Below are positions 25,816 through 33,055 of a stretch of DNA of 64,000 bases, in pieces (positions within the stretch are counted from its first letter, which is position 1; each line of letters starts with the position of its first letter). The stretch comes from Methylobacterium mesophilicum SR1.6/6 (GTDB lineage: Bacteria; Pseudomonadota; Alphaproteobacteria; Rhizobiales; Beijerinckiaceae), in NCBI RefSeq assembly GCF_000364445.2, contig NZ_CP043538.1, positions 1,247,612 through 1,311,611 of the forward strand, in the 5' to 3' direction. Position numbers and translations under genes: made by a program. The notes beneath the pieces are model-generated. The model did not search any database. It was not told the origin of the DNA and saw only the letters and a program-made list of their open reading frames with translations.

Positions 25816-26196
25816 TCAGCGGTCCTCCCGGCGGACGGTCATCCCGGGCGCCGGGCGCGGGGTCACGTTGAAGGTTTCTGCCAACGCGTGCCCGAGCGCG
25901 CCGCACAGGCCCGCGGCAAGGCTCGGCGACAGCGCGACGCGATAGCTGCGTCCGGCGTCGCCGATCAGCCGCACGACGATCTCCGGCGATCCGGACGACG
26001 TGCGGACCGTCTCCAGGGTCCAGGTGCGTGCGGAGGTCGGAGCCGCATCGTCGACCGGCGCCAGATTGCTCCGTTCGTTCAAAGCGCGATCGGCCAGATC
26101 GACGACTTTCTGAGCACGGGGCGCCGTGAAGGCGGCCGCGCGATCCGCGAGGTTAGGGCTCAGCAGATCGCGCATGAACATCGAGAGGAAGCGCAT
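25816..26196 (-). CDS. phage hypothetical protein, 126 aa
   Basis: It starts at ATG 26196, sharing bases with the stop of the upstream Cro-like gene, so it lies in the operon controlled from the leftward promoter. The protein has an N-terminal helical part, then a beta-rich domain (TWTLETVRTSSGSPEIVVRLIGDAGRSYRVALS). Its place next to the Cro-like gene suggests an early gene. Function unknown. Confidence 0.65.
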   Translation of the reverse strand: MRFLSMFMRDLLSPNLADRAAAFTAPRAQKVVDLADRALNERSNLAPVDDAAPTSARTWTLETVRTSSGSPEIVVRLIGDAGRSYRVALSPSLAAGLCGALGHALAETFNVTPRPAPGMTVRREDR

Positions 26197-26456
26197 CAGA
26201 GGGGCGCTCCTGCAGGATGGGGGTGGGCTAGGGTTTCGGACGCATGCGCGTCGACTACGGCCGGAGGGGCCTCATCTAAGAAGTCGTTGGGAGTGACGTG
26301 ACCGGCAGTTTCCTGGGCGATTCGCTCCAGCACATCCCAATCTGGTCGGCGCTCGCCAGACTTGTAGCGCCAGAGCGACTGCCGCGTGACGCCAATCCGC
26401 TCCGCAAATGCGGAGTCGGAGATGGCGTGCTCACCGAGATAGGCCGTCAGCTTCAT
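26196..26456 (-). CDS. Cro/YdaS-like HTH repressor, 86 aa
   Basis: From ATG 26456 (MKLTAYLGEH) the helix-turn-helix is clear: AISDSAFAERIGVTRQSLWRYKSGERRPDW. It is transcribed away from the CI-type repressor gene and its start lies 13 nt from operator 26469-26485, exactly as a Cro would. It should bind the same GTCACC-N5-GGTGAC sites and oppose the CI-like protein in the lysogeny decision. Confidence 0.85.
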   Translation of the reverse strand: MKLTAYLGEHAISDSAFAERIGVTRQSLWRYKSGERRPDWDVLERIAQETAGHVTPNDFLDEAPPAVVDAHASETLAHPHPAGAPL

Positions 26457-26468
26457 GCTTGGCAGAGT

Positions 26469-26539
26469 GTCACCAAATCGGTGACTATGCAAGAGGCTGT
26501 CACCGATTTGGATGCTCGCGATGTCACCGAGTTGGCGAC
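26469..26539. promoter_or_regulatory. three phage repressor operators between cro-like and cI-like genes
   Basis: Operator 1 (26469-26485) is the perfect palindrome GTCACC-AAATC-GGTGAC. Operator 2 (26499-26515) keeps one half, GTCACC-GATTT-GGATGC. Operator 3 (26523-26539) is GTCACC-GAGTT-GGCGAC and ends directly at the ATG of the repressor gene. Two further copies lie at 28353-28400. Confidence 0.88.
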
Positions 26540-27250
26540 ATGCTGACCGGCGTGACGGAGAAGTTTCCAAATGGGCTGGCCGCCGCGATGGAGCGGGCAG
26601 GTATCGGTCCCACAGACCTTGCACGTCGCCTCAGTGCGACAAAGCAGGATGTTTCGCGCTGGGCCAAGGGAGAGCGCCGTTTGCCGCCAGAAGTTGCTAA
26701 TATCGCTGCGCCGATTCTCAACACCTCAGCCGCGGCCCTCTTACTGCTGAACGAAGCGAAGCCGACACGTGTCTTTCTAGGAGGGAAGATCGGAGCCGGC
26801 GGCGCGATTGATACGTCAAGCGAACAAGCCGAGCCGAGTGTACGGTACGAAGTCGAGACGATGGTTCAGGTTCCGGATGCCTCGATCGCATATCAGGTAG
26901 TCGGCGATTCGATGCTGCCCATTTTCGAGCCAGACACGGTCATCATCTGTCGCGCACACACCCAGGAGGTCGCACAGCACATCGGCCGACGGGTCGCCGT
27001 CGGCACTACGGAGCACGGGCGCCAACTCAAGATCCTCCACCAAGGATCGAAGCCAAACCTGTTTGACCTGATTAGCCTCAACCAAGCCTACCCAACGATG
27101 AGGGATGTTAGGGTCGAATGGGTCGCGCGCATCGCCGCGATCATTCCGGCAGACGAATGGCGCATTATCGAGCGCCGCATTCAAATGGAGGCGGTGAATG
27201 AGGCGCGCTTAAAAAAACCCTCACAACGGCAGGCCCGAGGCAGAGCTTGA
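26540..27250 (+). CDS. CI-like phage repressor with S24 (LexA-type) peptidase domain, 236 aa
   Basis: The N-terminal HTH (LARRLSATKQDVSRWAKGERRLPP, about residues 22-45) joins a C-terminal LexA-like domain with the catalytic Ser in GDSMLP (near residue 128) and a Lys in GRQLKILH. It would hold the element silent and self-cleave after DNA damage. The scissile Ala-Gly is probably GGKIGAGG near residue 85; this is an inference. ATG 26540 abuts operator 3 with no Shine-Dalgarno, implying a leaderless mRNA or a slightly later GTG start. Confidence 0.9.
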   Translation: MLTGVTEKFPNGLAAAMERAGIGPTDLARRLSATKQDVSRWAKGERRLPPEVANIAAPILNTSAAALLLLNEAKPTRVFLGGKIGAGGAIDTSSEQAEPSVRYEVETMVQVPDASIAYQVVGDSMLPIFEPDTVIICRAHTQEVAQHIGRRVAVGTTEHGRQLKILHQGSKPNLFDLISLNQAYPTMRDVRVEWVARIAAIIPADEWRIIERRIQMEAVNEARLKKPSQRQARGRA

Positions 27251-27305
27251 GAGCGCAAGACGAACTTGAATTTGCTTACTAGAATAAATTCTATAATAAG
27301 CAAAA

Positions 27306-28121
27306 ATGGGGCTCGGGATGGATTGGTATTACGAACGAGGCGGCGAGCGTCTTGGACCTGTAATCGCCGAGAAGATGCAGTCCTTAATTTCGGCTGGCGA
27401 TATAGCGCCGGAAACACTTGTTTGGAACACTAGTTTCGGCACCACTTGGCGGCGGGCCGGCGATACTGAATTGATGGCCGCCGACATCGCAGGACCTCCG
27501 CCGCTTCCGACCACTCACGTGTCTGACGCGTATGCTTGGTTACTCGCACTCGTGCCGGCAATCGGTGCGGTCGTCGAGAGGGCGATTGCCGACAACGGCA
27601 CGCAACTTTCTTGGAAAGCGGTGATGCTGGCGTATTTCGGTGCGAACACAGCTCTCAGTCTACTCGACGCTAACAAGATTAATAAAGCTGGCCGTAATCC
27701 GAACAACATTAATTTAGGACGATGGTTTTGGCTGATACCGGCTTACCTGTATCAACGTTCAAGAACCTTGTTCCAAAATCAGAAATTCTTGATAATCTGG
27801 TTAGTCACTTTCTTCGGTGCAATGGTTTGGCAGACGCCTGGCCTTCTCAAGGGTGAGGTTTATCTTGGCTTCGGACTTCCAACATGTAATAGTGCCTCGT
27901 CTGTGAACCAAGTCAAAAAGATCTTCGGTGATATTCCTTTGGTCAAGATGTATGGTGTCACTGCGATTGATCTGACTGCGATCAATGAATTGTCAAAAAA
28001 CGATAAGTCGCGGCAGTGTTCCGGCAGCGTTGCTGCCAGCAATGGCAATACGATTGCCGTTCGCTACACGATTACAGAGCAGGGAGAAAGTTACTACTAT
28101 AACGTTAACATTATCAATTAA
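27306..28121 (+). CDS. GYF_2-domain membrane protein, 271 aa
   Basis: It starts at ATG 27306 or 27318 (MDWYYERGGERLGPV). Residues 5-50 match the GYF_2/DUF4339 fold (WYY…G.RLGPV…L…G.I.P.TLVW). Hydrophobic segments follow (YAWLLALVPAIGAVV; FWLIPAYLYQ; FLIIWLVTFFGAMVW), then a soluble C-terminal domain with a Cys pair. It is AT-rich compared with its neighbours and sits directly downstream of the repressor, where lysogenic-conversion genes usually lie. Superinfection exclusion is possible but unproven. Confidence 0.75.
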   Translation: MGLGMDWYYERGGERLGPVIAEKMQSLISAGDIAPETLVWNTSFGTTWRRAGDTELMAADIAGPPPLPTTHVSDAYAWLLALVPAIGAVVERAIADNGTQLSWKAVMLAYFGANTALSLLDANKINKAGRNPNNINLGRWFWLIPAYLYQRSRTLFQNQKFLIIWLVTFFGAMVWQTPGLLKGEVYLGFGLPTCNSASSVNQVKKIFGDIPLVKMYGVTAIDLTAINELSKNDKSRQCSGSVAASNGNTIAVRYTITEQGESYYYNVNIIN

Positions 28122-28133
28122 ACGTACTTTCTT

Positions 28134-28170
28134 CGCCGTCCAGCTTTCTAGCCTGGGCGGCGTTTTAGTT
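28134..28170 (+). terminator. intrinsic terminator after the GYF_2 gene
   Basis: CGCCGTCC pairs with GGGCGGCG (one G-T pair) around a 13-nt loop, and TTTTAGTTT follows. It lies 13 nt after the stop codon and separates the repressor/GYF_2 unit from the early operon promoter at 28353-28409. Confidence 0.85.
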
Positions 28171-28352
28171 TGGCGCGGCGCGCGTCACTTCGCAATCGAT
28201 TCGAGCGCCGAGAGACGCAACGCCAACCGAGGCGTCCTTCGCTTGGGCTGGGCGGTTGCATGCATTCAAGCAGCGTCGGACGATTCAAGCTACGGATGCA
28301 CGAAGAAGTTTGAACTTTCCACAAGGTTGTAGCGCGGCCGAGCGGCTCCATC

Positions 28353-28409
28353 GTCACCTTTTTGGTGACTGTCTGGTTGACTCGTCACCATATCGGTGAC
28401 AATTATTAT
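28353..28409 (+). promoter_or_regulatory. early-operon promoter overlapped by two repressor operators
   Basis: Two perfect palindromes, GTCACC-TTTTT-GGTGAC (28353-28369) and GTCACC-ATATC-GGTGAC (28384-28400), match those at the cro/cI switch. A -35-like TTGACT (28377-28382) and an AT-rich -10 region (AATTAT/TATTAT, 28401-28409) overlap the second site. Repressor binding here would shut the 28.4-36.5 kb operon. Confidence 0.85.
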
Positions 28410-28426
28410 CCATCGCCTCTCCCGCG

Positions 28427-28741
28427 ATGGAGCCCGCCATGCTCGACCCCATCGGCCACGCGCCGATCCACGCCACCTCTCCCACGATCGTGTCTGTACT
28501 GCGCGCCGAAGCCAGCGCCCGGTCCGAAGCTCAGGCAACGGCCGTCTCCGTCGAGCGCGCCCGCGCCGACATCGCCCTGACGGTCGCCTTGAGTAAGGTC
28601 GCCGGCCTCCAAGAGGCCAAGGCGCGCTACACCGCCGACACGACCGACGACGCCTGCCGCCTGATGATGGCCGCGCAGGAGGCCGCCCAGGCGATGCTGT
28701 CGGCCTTCGTCAGCTTCCGCGAGCGCTTGGCAGCGGCGTGA
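28427..28741 (+). CDS. first early-operon protein, helical, 104 aa
   Basis: It starts at ATG 28427 (alternative ATG 28439, MLDPIGHAPI), directly behind the operator-flanked promoter. The protein is an Ala/Arg-rich helix (VLRAEASARSEAQATAVSVERARADIAL) and soluble. Its stop overlaps the next start (TGATG). No family recognised. As first early gene it may be regulatory. Confidence 0.65.
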   Translation: MEPAMLDPIGHAPIHATSPTIVSVLRAEASARSEAQATAVSVERARADIALTVALSKVAGLQEAKARYTADTTDDACRLMMAAQEAAQAMLSAFVSFRERLAAA

Positions 28742-28971
28742 TGGCGGCCCCCGCTCGCATCCCGACGGCCACCGAGCGCACCGCCCGGGCCAAGGCCGAC
28801 CAGCACGGCATCTACGCCTACGACAGCATGGCGAACTTCATGCTGCTCGCGGGCGGCGCCTGCGCCACCGACACGCGGGCGAACGCCGAGCGGCTGCGCC
28901 TCGCGCTCGACGCCGCGATCACCAACGCGATGGTCGCCCGTGCCCGGCTCGACGAGCGGCTCGGGGGCTGA
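28741..28971 (+). CDS. small early-operon protein, 76 aa
   Basis: It starts at ATG 28741, overlapping the previous stop, and reads MAAPARIPTATERTARAKADQ followed by a helical domain (NAERLRLALDAAITNAMVARARLDERLGG). It belongs to the chain of overlapping early genes. Function unknown. Confidence 0.65.
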   Translation: MAAPARIPTATERTARAKADQHGIYAYDSMANFMLLAGGACATDTRANAERLRLALDAAITNAMVARARLDERLGG

Positions 28972-28972
28972 G

Positions 28973-29197
28973 ATGCGCGTCATCTCCGAGACCAGTCCGC
29001 AGCTCGCCCGCGCCGATGGCGACCGGCACGCCGACGCGCTGACAGAGGCCTGCCTCGATCTCAACGAGGCGCGGCAGCGCTGCGCCGTCGCGACGTCGGC
29101 CAACGCGGCGACGCTGGCGCGGTTGGCCCGGGTCGCCCAAGAGGCCGCCGCACACGCCCTCCGAGCCTACCGGACCGCGGCCGGGGATACCCTCTGA
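28973..29197 (+). CDS. small early-operon protein, 74 aa
   Basis: ATG 28973 follows the previous stop by one nucleotide. The product is a single helical hairpin-like protein (ALTEACLDLNEARQRCAVATSANAATLARLARVAQE). Its stop overlaps the HNH gene start (TGATG). It resembles the two genes before it in size and composition, perhaps from duplication. Function unknown. Confidence 0.65.
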   Translation: MRVISETSPQLARADGDRHADALTEACLDLNEARQRCAVATSANAATLARLARVAQEAAAHALRAYRTAAGDTL

Positions 29198-29577
29198 TGC
29201 GGATCGAGCCCCGCACCCGCCTCACCGCGCTCCAGTGCGTCGCGCTCCTCGACGCGCAAGAGGGGCTCTGCCCCCTGTGCGAGCGGGAGATCGTCCCCGG
29301 CGAGCCGACGCGCGACGAGCATCTGCGGGCGCTTGGGCTGGCTGGCACGAACGATCTGGGCAACCGCGCGATCGTCCACGCGCGGTGTGCCGACGTCAAG
29401 ACGCGCGGGCCCGACGGCGACCTCGCGCGGATCGCCCGTGCCAAGCGCCAGCGCGCCGCAACATTCGGCTTCACCGCCGGTCGCAGCCGCCGCCCGATGT
29501 CCTGCGGCAAGAGCAGCCCGTTTAAACGCCTGATCGGCGGCGGCGTGGCGGACCGGGTCACCGGGGAGCGGTTGTGA
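29197..29577 (+). CDS. HNH endonuclease-type protein, 126 aa
   Basis: The zinc knuckle CPLC (residues 26-29) with a later ARC, the catalytic-type DEH, and NDLGNRAIVHARCADVKT fit an HNH nuclease fold; the first metal His is replaced within DEH. In phages HNH proteins assist packaging or cut foreign DNA. Here no terminase gene follows, so packaging is unlikely. It contains one GTTTAAAC site in its SPFKR codons. Overlaps both neighbours (TGATG). Confidence 0.75.
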   Translation: MRIEPRTRLTALQCVALLDAQEGLCPLCEREIVPGEPTRDEHLRALGLAGTNDLGNRAIVHARCADVKTRGPDGDLARIARAKRQRAATFGFTAGRSRRPMSCGKSSPFKRLIGGGVADRVTGERL

Positions 29578-29708
29578 TGCACGGCGCGCTCATCCTCGCG
29601 CTCTGTCTCGGCTGGCTGGCCGCTGCGCCCGTGCGCGACCGCCTGAGAGCCCAGGCCCGCGCCCATCGCCGCCGCCCTGCCGTGCCCGACCGGAGCCCGC
29701 GCCCGTGA
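29577..29708 (+). CDS. tiny membrane protein, 43 aa
   Basis: ATG 29577 overlaps the HNH stop and its own stop overlaps the next GTG (GTGA). The product has a short hydrophobic stretch (ALILALCLGWLAAA) and a basic tail (RDRLRAQARAHRRR). The double overlap in the operon argues that it is translated. Function unknown. Confidence 0.5.
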   Translation: MHGALILALCLGWLAAAPVRDRLRAQARAHRRRPAVPDRSPRP

Positions 29709-30208
29709 GCGAGAGCCTGTCCGCCGTCGCCTTCATGGATGCCCTGCGGGTGCGTTTCATCGCCCGCCTCGCGGAGAACCTGCGTGGTGCCCGCGTGCCG
29801 GGCGGCGACCTCGTTGCCTGGGTCGCGCCGCTGCCGACCGCCGCGCTGGTCGAGGTTCTCCTCCATCCGCCTGTACACACGCGTGAGATCCTGTTCGCGG
29901 CCGTCGGCACGGCGCGGCTGCGGGGGATCTGCGCCTACGACCAGGACCTGTTCGCGGGCGCGACCACCAACGTGCCGCTCGGCGACGTGGCCGGTGCGGC
30001 CCTGAGGGCCTGGGCGTCCTGTCGGTTGGCCCGCGAGCATCTCGACGCCGGGTTCGCCGCGGAGGCGCAGCGCGTCCTCATCGCCGCGACCCGCCGGATC
30101 GACCTGTGGCCGACGCCGGTCGCCCGGCACTTCGAGCCGTGGATCTCCGACCTCTACGCCCGTGCCGATCAAGCGCTCGCCCGCCAGCTCGCCGACGAGG
30201 TCGCGTGA
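29705..30208 (+). CDS. phage hypothetical protein, 167 aa
   Basis: It starts at GTG 29705 (MSESLSAVAFMDALR). It is a soluble helical protein with aromatic patches (LHPPVHTREILFAAVGTARLRGICAYDQDL). Last member of the first overlapping gene chain. No family recognised; coding character and spacing are convincing. Confidence 0.7.
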   Translation: MSESLSAVAFMDALRVRFIARLAENLRGARVPGGDLVAWVAPLPTAALVEVLLHPPVHTREILFAAVGTARLRGICAYDQDLFAGATTNVPLGDVAGAALRAWASCRLAREHLDAGFAAEAQRVLIAATRRIDLWPTPVARHFEPWISDLYARADQALARQLADEVA

Positions 30209-30213
30209 TGGCG

Positions 30214-30507
30214 CTAGCCGTCGCTCTCGGTGCCCGACCGGCTCATTTCGCCAACTTCCCGCTCCACCTCGGTGAGCAGGTCGTGGACCCGCGTCGCGAC
30301 GCCTTCGGGGGTCGCGCTGCCCGCGTCGTTCGAGTCTGCCATCAAGCGGAGGTTGGCCTCCACGAAGCCGTGGACCTTGGCCTGCGCCTCTTCGAAGGCG
30401 CCGGGATTGGCGGTCTCGAACTGCACCGCGAGCGCCAGATAGGCGCGCCCGACCATGTCGAGCGCCAATTCTGCGTCGTTGGCGCGCTGATCAGTTTTCG
30501 CTTCCAT
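30214..30507 (-). CDS. hypothetical helical protein on the opposite strand, 97 aa
   Basis: MEAKTDQRANDAELALDMVGRAY begins a charged helical protein ending in GEMSRSGTESDG. It reads against the surrounding operon. ATG 30507 has a modest GGTGTC upstream. Composition is protein-like in this frame and poor in the opposite one. Function unknown. Confidence 0.6.
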   Translation of the reverse strand: MEAKTDQRANDAELALDMVGRAYLALAVQFETANPGAFEEAQAKVHGFVEANLRLMADSNDAGSATPEGVATRVHDLLTEVEREVGEMSRSGTESDG

Positions 30508-30572
30508 GACACCTCACTGCGCGAGGTTCCAGCCGTGGGGAAACTACTGAGTTGCAAAATGGATGCCGGCCG

Positions 30573-31196
30573 ATGACTTGGATGCCCTCTTGCAACGGCG
30601 TGCCCGTAGAATTGGTCGATCCCTGCCCCACCCAGGTCGACTTCGCTGAGATCGCCCACGCGCTGTCCCACCTCAACCGCTCGTCCGGCAACAGCCTGAC
30701 CCCGGTGTCCGTGGGCCTGCACACTCTGATCGGGCTCGATCTGTGCCCGACGGCGGCGGTGCGCGCCCACTGGCTCCTGCACGACGCCCACGAGGCCCGG
30801 CTCGGCGACACGACCTCGCCAATAAAGGAAGCGTCAGCCGTGCTCGCGCTCAAGCTGTACGGGCACGAGGTCGCCGACCGGATCGCCGACGTCCGCCGCG
30901 AGCTGGAGCGCCGCCACGACGCCGCGATCCACGTGGCCGCCGGCCTGAGCCCGCCCGACGCACTGACGGTCCAGGCGGTGAAGCTTGTGGACCTGCGCGC
31001 GCTCGCCACCGAGCGGCGCGACTTCTACCGGCGCGGACCCAAGCCCCGACCGTGGGCGATCGACCAGATGACCCCGCCGATCGAGCCCGGTCCGAAGGTC
31101 TGGCGCTGGCTGCCGCCGGCCGAGGTCGCCGACCGATTAATCGCGACCTTCCGCACCCACCTGCCGGCGCTCCAGCGCGGCCGGCGCGCGTCCTGA
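30573..31196 (+). CDS. HD-domain phosphohydrolase-like protein, 207 aa
   Basis: From ATG 30573 (MTWMPSCNGVPVEL) the HD metal site is visible: SVGLHTLIGL, then AHWLLHDAHEARLGDTTSPIK, as in the YfbR-like nucleotidase/dNTP hydrolase group found in phages. Asp 127-region RRDFYRRG follows. It probably hydrolyses a nucleotide phosphate and tunes nucleotide pools or removes signals. An alternative ATG at 30552 adds seven residues. Confidence 0.8.
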   Translation: MTWMPSCNGVPVELVDPCPTQVDFAEIAHALSHLNRSSGNSLTPVSVGLHTLIGLDLCPTAAVRAHWLLHDAHEARLGDTTSPIKEASAVLALKLYGHEVADRIADVRRELERRHDAAIHVAAGLSPPDALTVQAVKLVDLRALATERRDFYRRGPKPRPWAIDQMTPPIEPGPKVWRWLPPAEVADRLIATFRTHLPALQRGRRAS

Positions 31197-31216
31197 TCTC
31201 TGATCCGTAGAAACCG

Positions 31217-31525
31217 ATGCACCGCTGTCCCGCCGAGGAAGCCGAAGTCCTGACCGCCTTCCGTGAATGGCTTCAGGAGCGCCCCCGCGCCGGCTTCCTC
31301 GTCGGGACGGTCGACGTCGGCACACCGGAGGATGGCTACTCCGTCCAGATCGGCCACGTCGACTGCTGCCCGGTCAGCCTCGTGGCCGCGGCCTCCGAGC
31401 TGCTGGAGACCGCCTCGGTCGCGCTGCTGCGGCGTCCGGACGTGCGCCCGATCCTCGATCTGGTCTGCGCGATCGAGCGGGCCCGGGCCGCCCTCGACTT
31501 CACCATCCCTGCCGAAGCGCACTGA
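31217..31525 (+). CDS. phage hypothetical protein, 102 aa
   Basis: Starts at ATG 31217 (MHRCPAEEAEVLTAFREWL). An alpha/beta protein with a central EDGYSVQIGHVDCCPVSLVAAASEL and a helical end. It lies between the HD and SSB genes in the same operon, 17 nt before ssb. No family recognised; a role in DNA metabolism is plausible from position only. Confidence 0.65.
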   Translation: MHRCPAEEAEVLTAFREWLQERPRAGFLVGTVDVGTPEDGYSVQIGHVDCCPVSLVAAASELLETASVALLRRPDVRPILDLVCAIERARAALDFTIPAEAH

Positions 31526-31542
31526 CCGAAAGATCGCCCACG

Positions 31543-32043
31543 ATGCTCAACAAGGTCACGCTCATCGGCCGGCTCGGCCGGGACCCAGAGGTCCGCCACA
31601 CCCAAGCCGGCGACCGCGTCGTCAGCTTCGGGCTCGCCACCTCCGAGCGCTGGAAGGACAAGACCACCGGCGAGCGGAAGGAGCGCACCGAGTGGCACAA
31701 CGTCGTCATCTTCAACGACGGGCTTGGGCGTGTCGCCGAGCAATATTTGAAGAAGGGCTCGAAGGTCTACCTCGAAGGTCAGATCCAGAGCCGCAAGTAC
31801 CAGGGCAACGACGGCGTGGAGCGCACGGCCTTCGAGATCGTGCTGCGCCGCTACGCCGGCGAGATGACGCTGCTGGACGATGGCGAGCGCCGCCCCGCGC
31901 CCGATCCCGACAGCTACGGCACGACCCGCTCGCGGGAGACCGCGCCTGGCTCCGTCCAGTCCGGCGGCGCGTCACGCCCCGCGATCCCGGCCGGCAGCCC
32001 GGATCGCTCCGGCTACGAGCTGGACGACGACATCCCGTTCTGA
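31543..32043 (+). CDS. ssb: single-stranded DNA-binding protein
   Basis: A full-length 166-aa SSB. The OB fold starts MLNKVTLIGRLGRDPEVR and includes ERTEWHNVVIFNDGLGRVAEQYLKKGSKVYLEG, followed by a Pro/Gly/Ser linker and the canonical acidic tip DDDIPF that recruits partner proteins. It coats single-stranded DNA during replication of the element or repair. The element copy is separate from any chromosomal gene. Start ATG 31543. Confidence 0.97.
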   Translation: MLNKVTLIGRLGRDPEVRHTQAGDRVVSFGLATSERWKDKTTGERKERTEWHNVVIFNDGLGRVAEQYLKKGSKVYLEGQIQSRKYQGNDGVERTAFEIVLRRYAGEMTLLDDGERRPAPDPDSYGTTRSRETAPGSVQSGGASRPAIPAGSPDRSGYELDDDIPF

Positions 32044-32098
32044 CGGGCCGCCCGACCAACCGCCCTCCCCTCATTCATCGCATTCGGAGTTCGCGTCC

Positions 32099-32437
32099 AT
32101 GCCCGCCCCGTCCCACGTCCGCGCCGCCCAGGCCGCCGACAATCGCATCACCCGCGTCCTCCTGATGGCCGAGGTGATGCAGCGCCAGGAGGCGTCCACG
32201 GGCGCCTGCACCTACGCGGACCTCTGCGCGGCCGGCTTCGCCGAAGCCGAGATCGAGGCTTACCGGGACGACGCGCGGCGCCTGATCGGCGGCCTGGACC
32301 ACGTCCCCGAGATCCTGCCGCCCGGCCGGGTCGAGGGGAAGATGCTGGTGGCGCAGGCGCAGGCGATCCGGGCGCGGCGGGAGAGCGCCTACCGCGTCCC
32401 GGCGATCGAGCTCGAGTCGGAGGCGCGGGTCGCGTGA
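32099..32437 (+). CDS. phage hypothetical protein, 112 aa
   Basis: ATG 32099 begins MPAPSHVRAAQAADNRITRVLLM. Helices include a possible DNA-binding turn (CTYADLCAAGFAEAEIEAYRDDA). Its stop overlaps the GTG of the zinc-finger gene (GTGA). It follows ssb and is co-transcribed. Function unknown. Confidence 0.7.
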   Translation: MPAPSHVRAAQAADNRITRVLLMAEVMQRQEASTGACTYADLCAAGFAEAEIEAYRDDARRLIGGLDHVPEILPPGRVEGKMLVAQAQAIRARRESAYRVPAIELESEARVA

Positions 32438-32685
32438 ACACTGCACGCTGCGACCAGTGCGGCGAACCGCTCCAGCCCCACCTCTGCTCCCCGAAGTGGT
32501 GCAGCCGCACCCGCGCGTGGTCCGATCAGGACCGCCGCAAGCGCCGGGTCACGGACGAGCCGCTCGTGCGCGAGGTCCTGGCGCGCTTCCCCGGAGCCGA
32601 GATCGTCGCCGTGCGCGAGGAGGCCGCGACCGGTCGCCACCCACACGGCATCGAGCACCACGGCACGCCGGGGTTTGCGCGGTGA
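32434..32685 (+). CDS. small zinc-ribbon protein, 83 aa
   Basis: GTG 32434 gives a protein with CDQCGEPLQPH…CSPKWCSRTRAW, a CxxC…CxxxxC arrangement as in small phage zinc ribbons with DNA-binding potential, then a charged tail. Overlaps the previous stop. Similar Cys layout recurs in the protein at 34686-35084. Function unknown. Confidence 0.7.
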   Translation: MNTARCDQCGEPLQPHLCSPKWCSRTRAWSDQDRRKRRVTDEPLVREVLARFPGAEIVAVREEAATGRHPHGIEHHGTPGFAR

Positions 32686-32699
32686 CAACCCTCCCGGCA

Positions 32700-32993
32700 T
32701 CAGATGTCATGTACGATCATCTCGTCGATGAGGCGCTTTATAAGCTCTTTATCGTCGCCATCGAGCTTATCCGCCTCTTCGTGTGCAACCTTCCCGACTT
32801 TGGCTCCATAGTACTTACTTGCGAAGCCTTTGAGCACGCAGCGCTGCGCCTGATTTTCCGCCTCCAATCGCGTGACGCGTTCGATCAACTCCTCAAGGTT
32901 ATGGATCTGGCTCGGGTTAAGTTGTGTTGGTGGCATTCGGTTGTTCCTCGGCTTACCAACGCCATCATCAGTCAAGCCGCCAGAGAGACGCAA
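32700..32993 (-). CDS. hypothetical coiled-coil protein on the opposite strand, 97 aa
   Basis: The body (NLEELIERVTRLEAENQAQRCVLKGF) is a heptad-like coiled coil with a charged end (KLDGDDKELIKRLIDEM). ATG 32936 (MPPTQLNPSQ) is the more likely start, giving 78 aa; ATG 32993 is the alternative. It is more AT-rich than the flanking operon, which it reads against, so it looks like a late insertion. Confidence 0.65.
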   Translation of the reverse strand: MRLSGGLTDDGVGKPRNNRMPPTQLNPSQIHNLEELIERVTRLEAENQAQRCVLKGFASKYYGAKVGKVAHEEADKLDGDDKELIKRLIDEMIVHDI

Positions 32994-33055
32994 GTCGCGT
33001 CGCGTGTCGAGGACGTGTTCGTATCATCTTTCGCCCGCGTAACCGTGGGTGCAGC

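Noticed and set aside
29197..29577. HNH protein as a packaging nuclease beside terminase
   Set aside because: No terminase, portal or cos-like features follow; the downstream genes are early-type.
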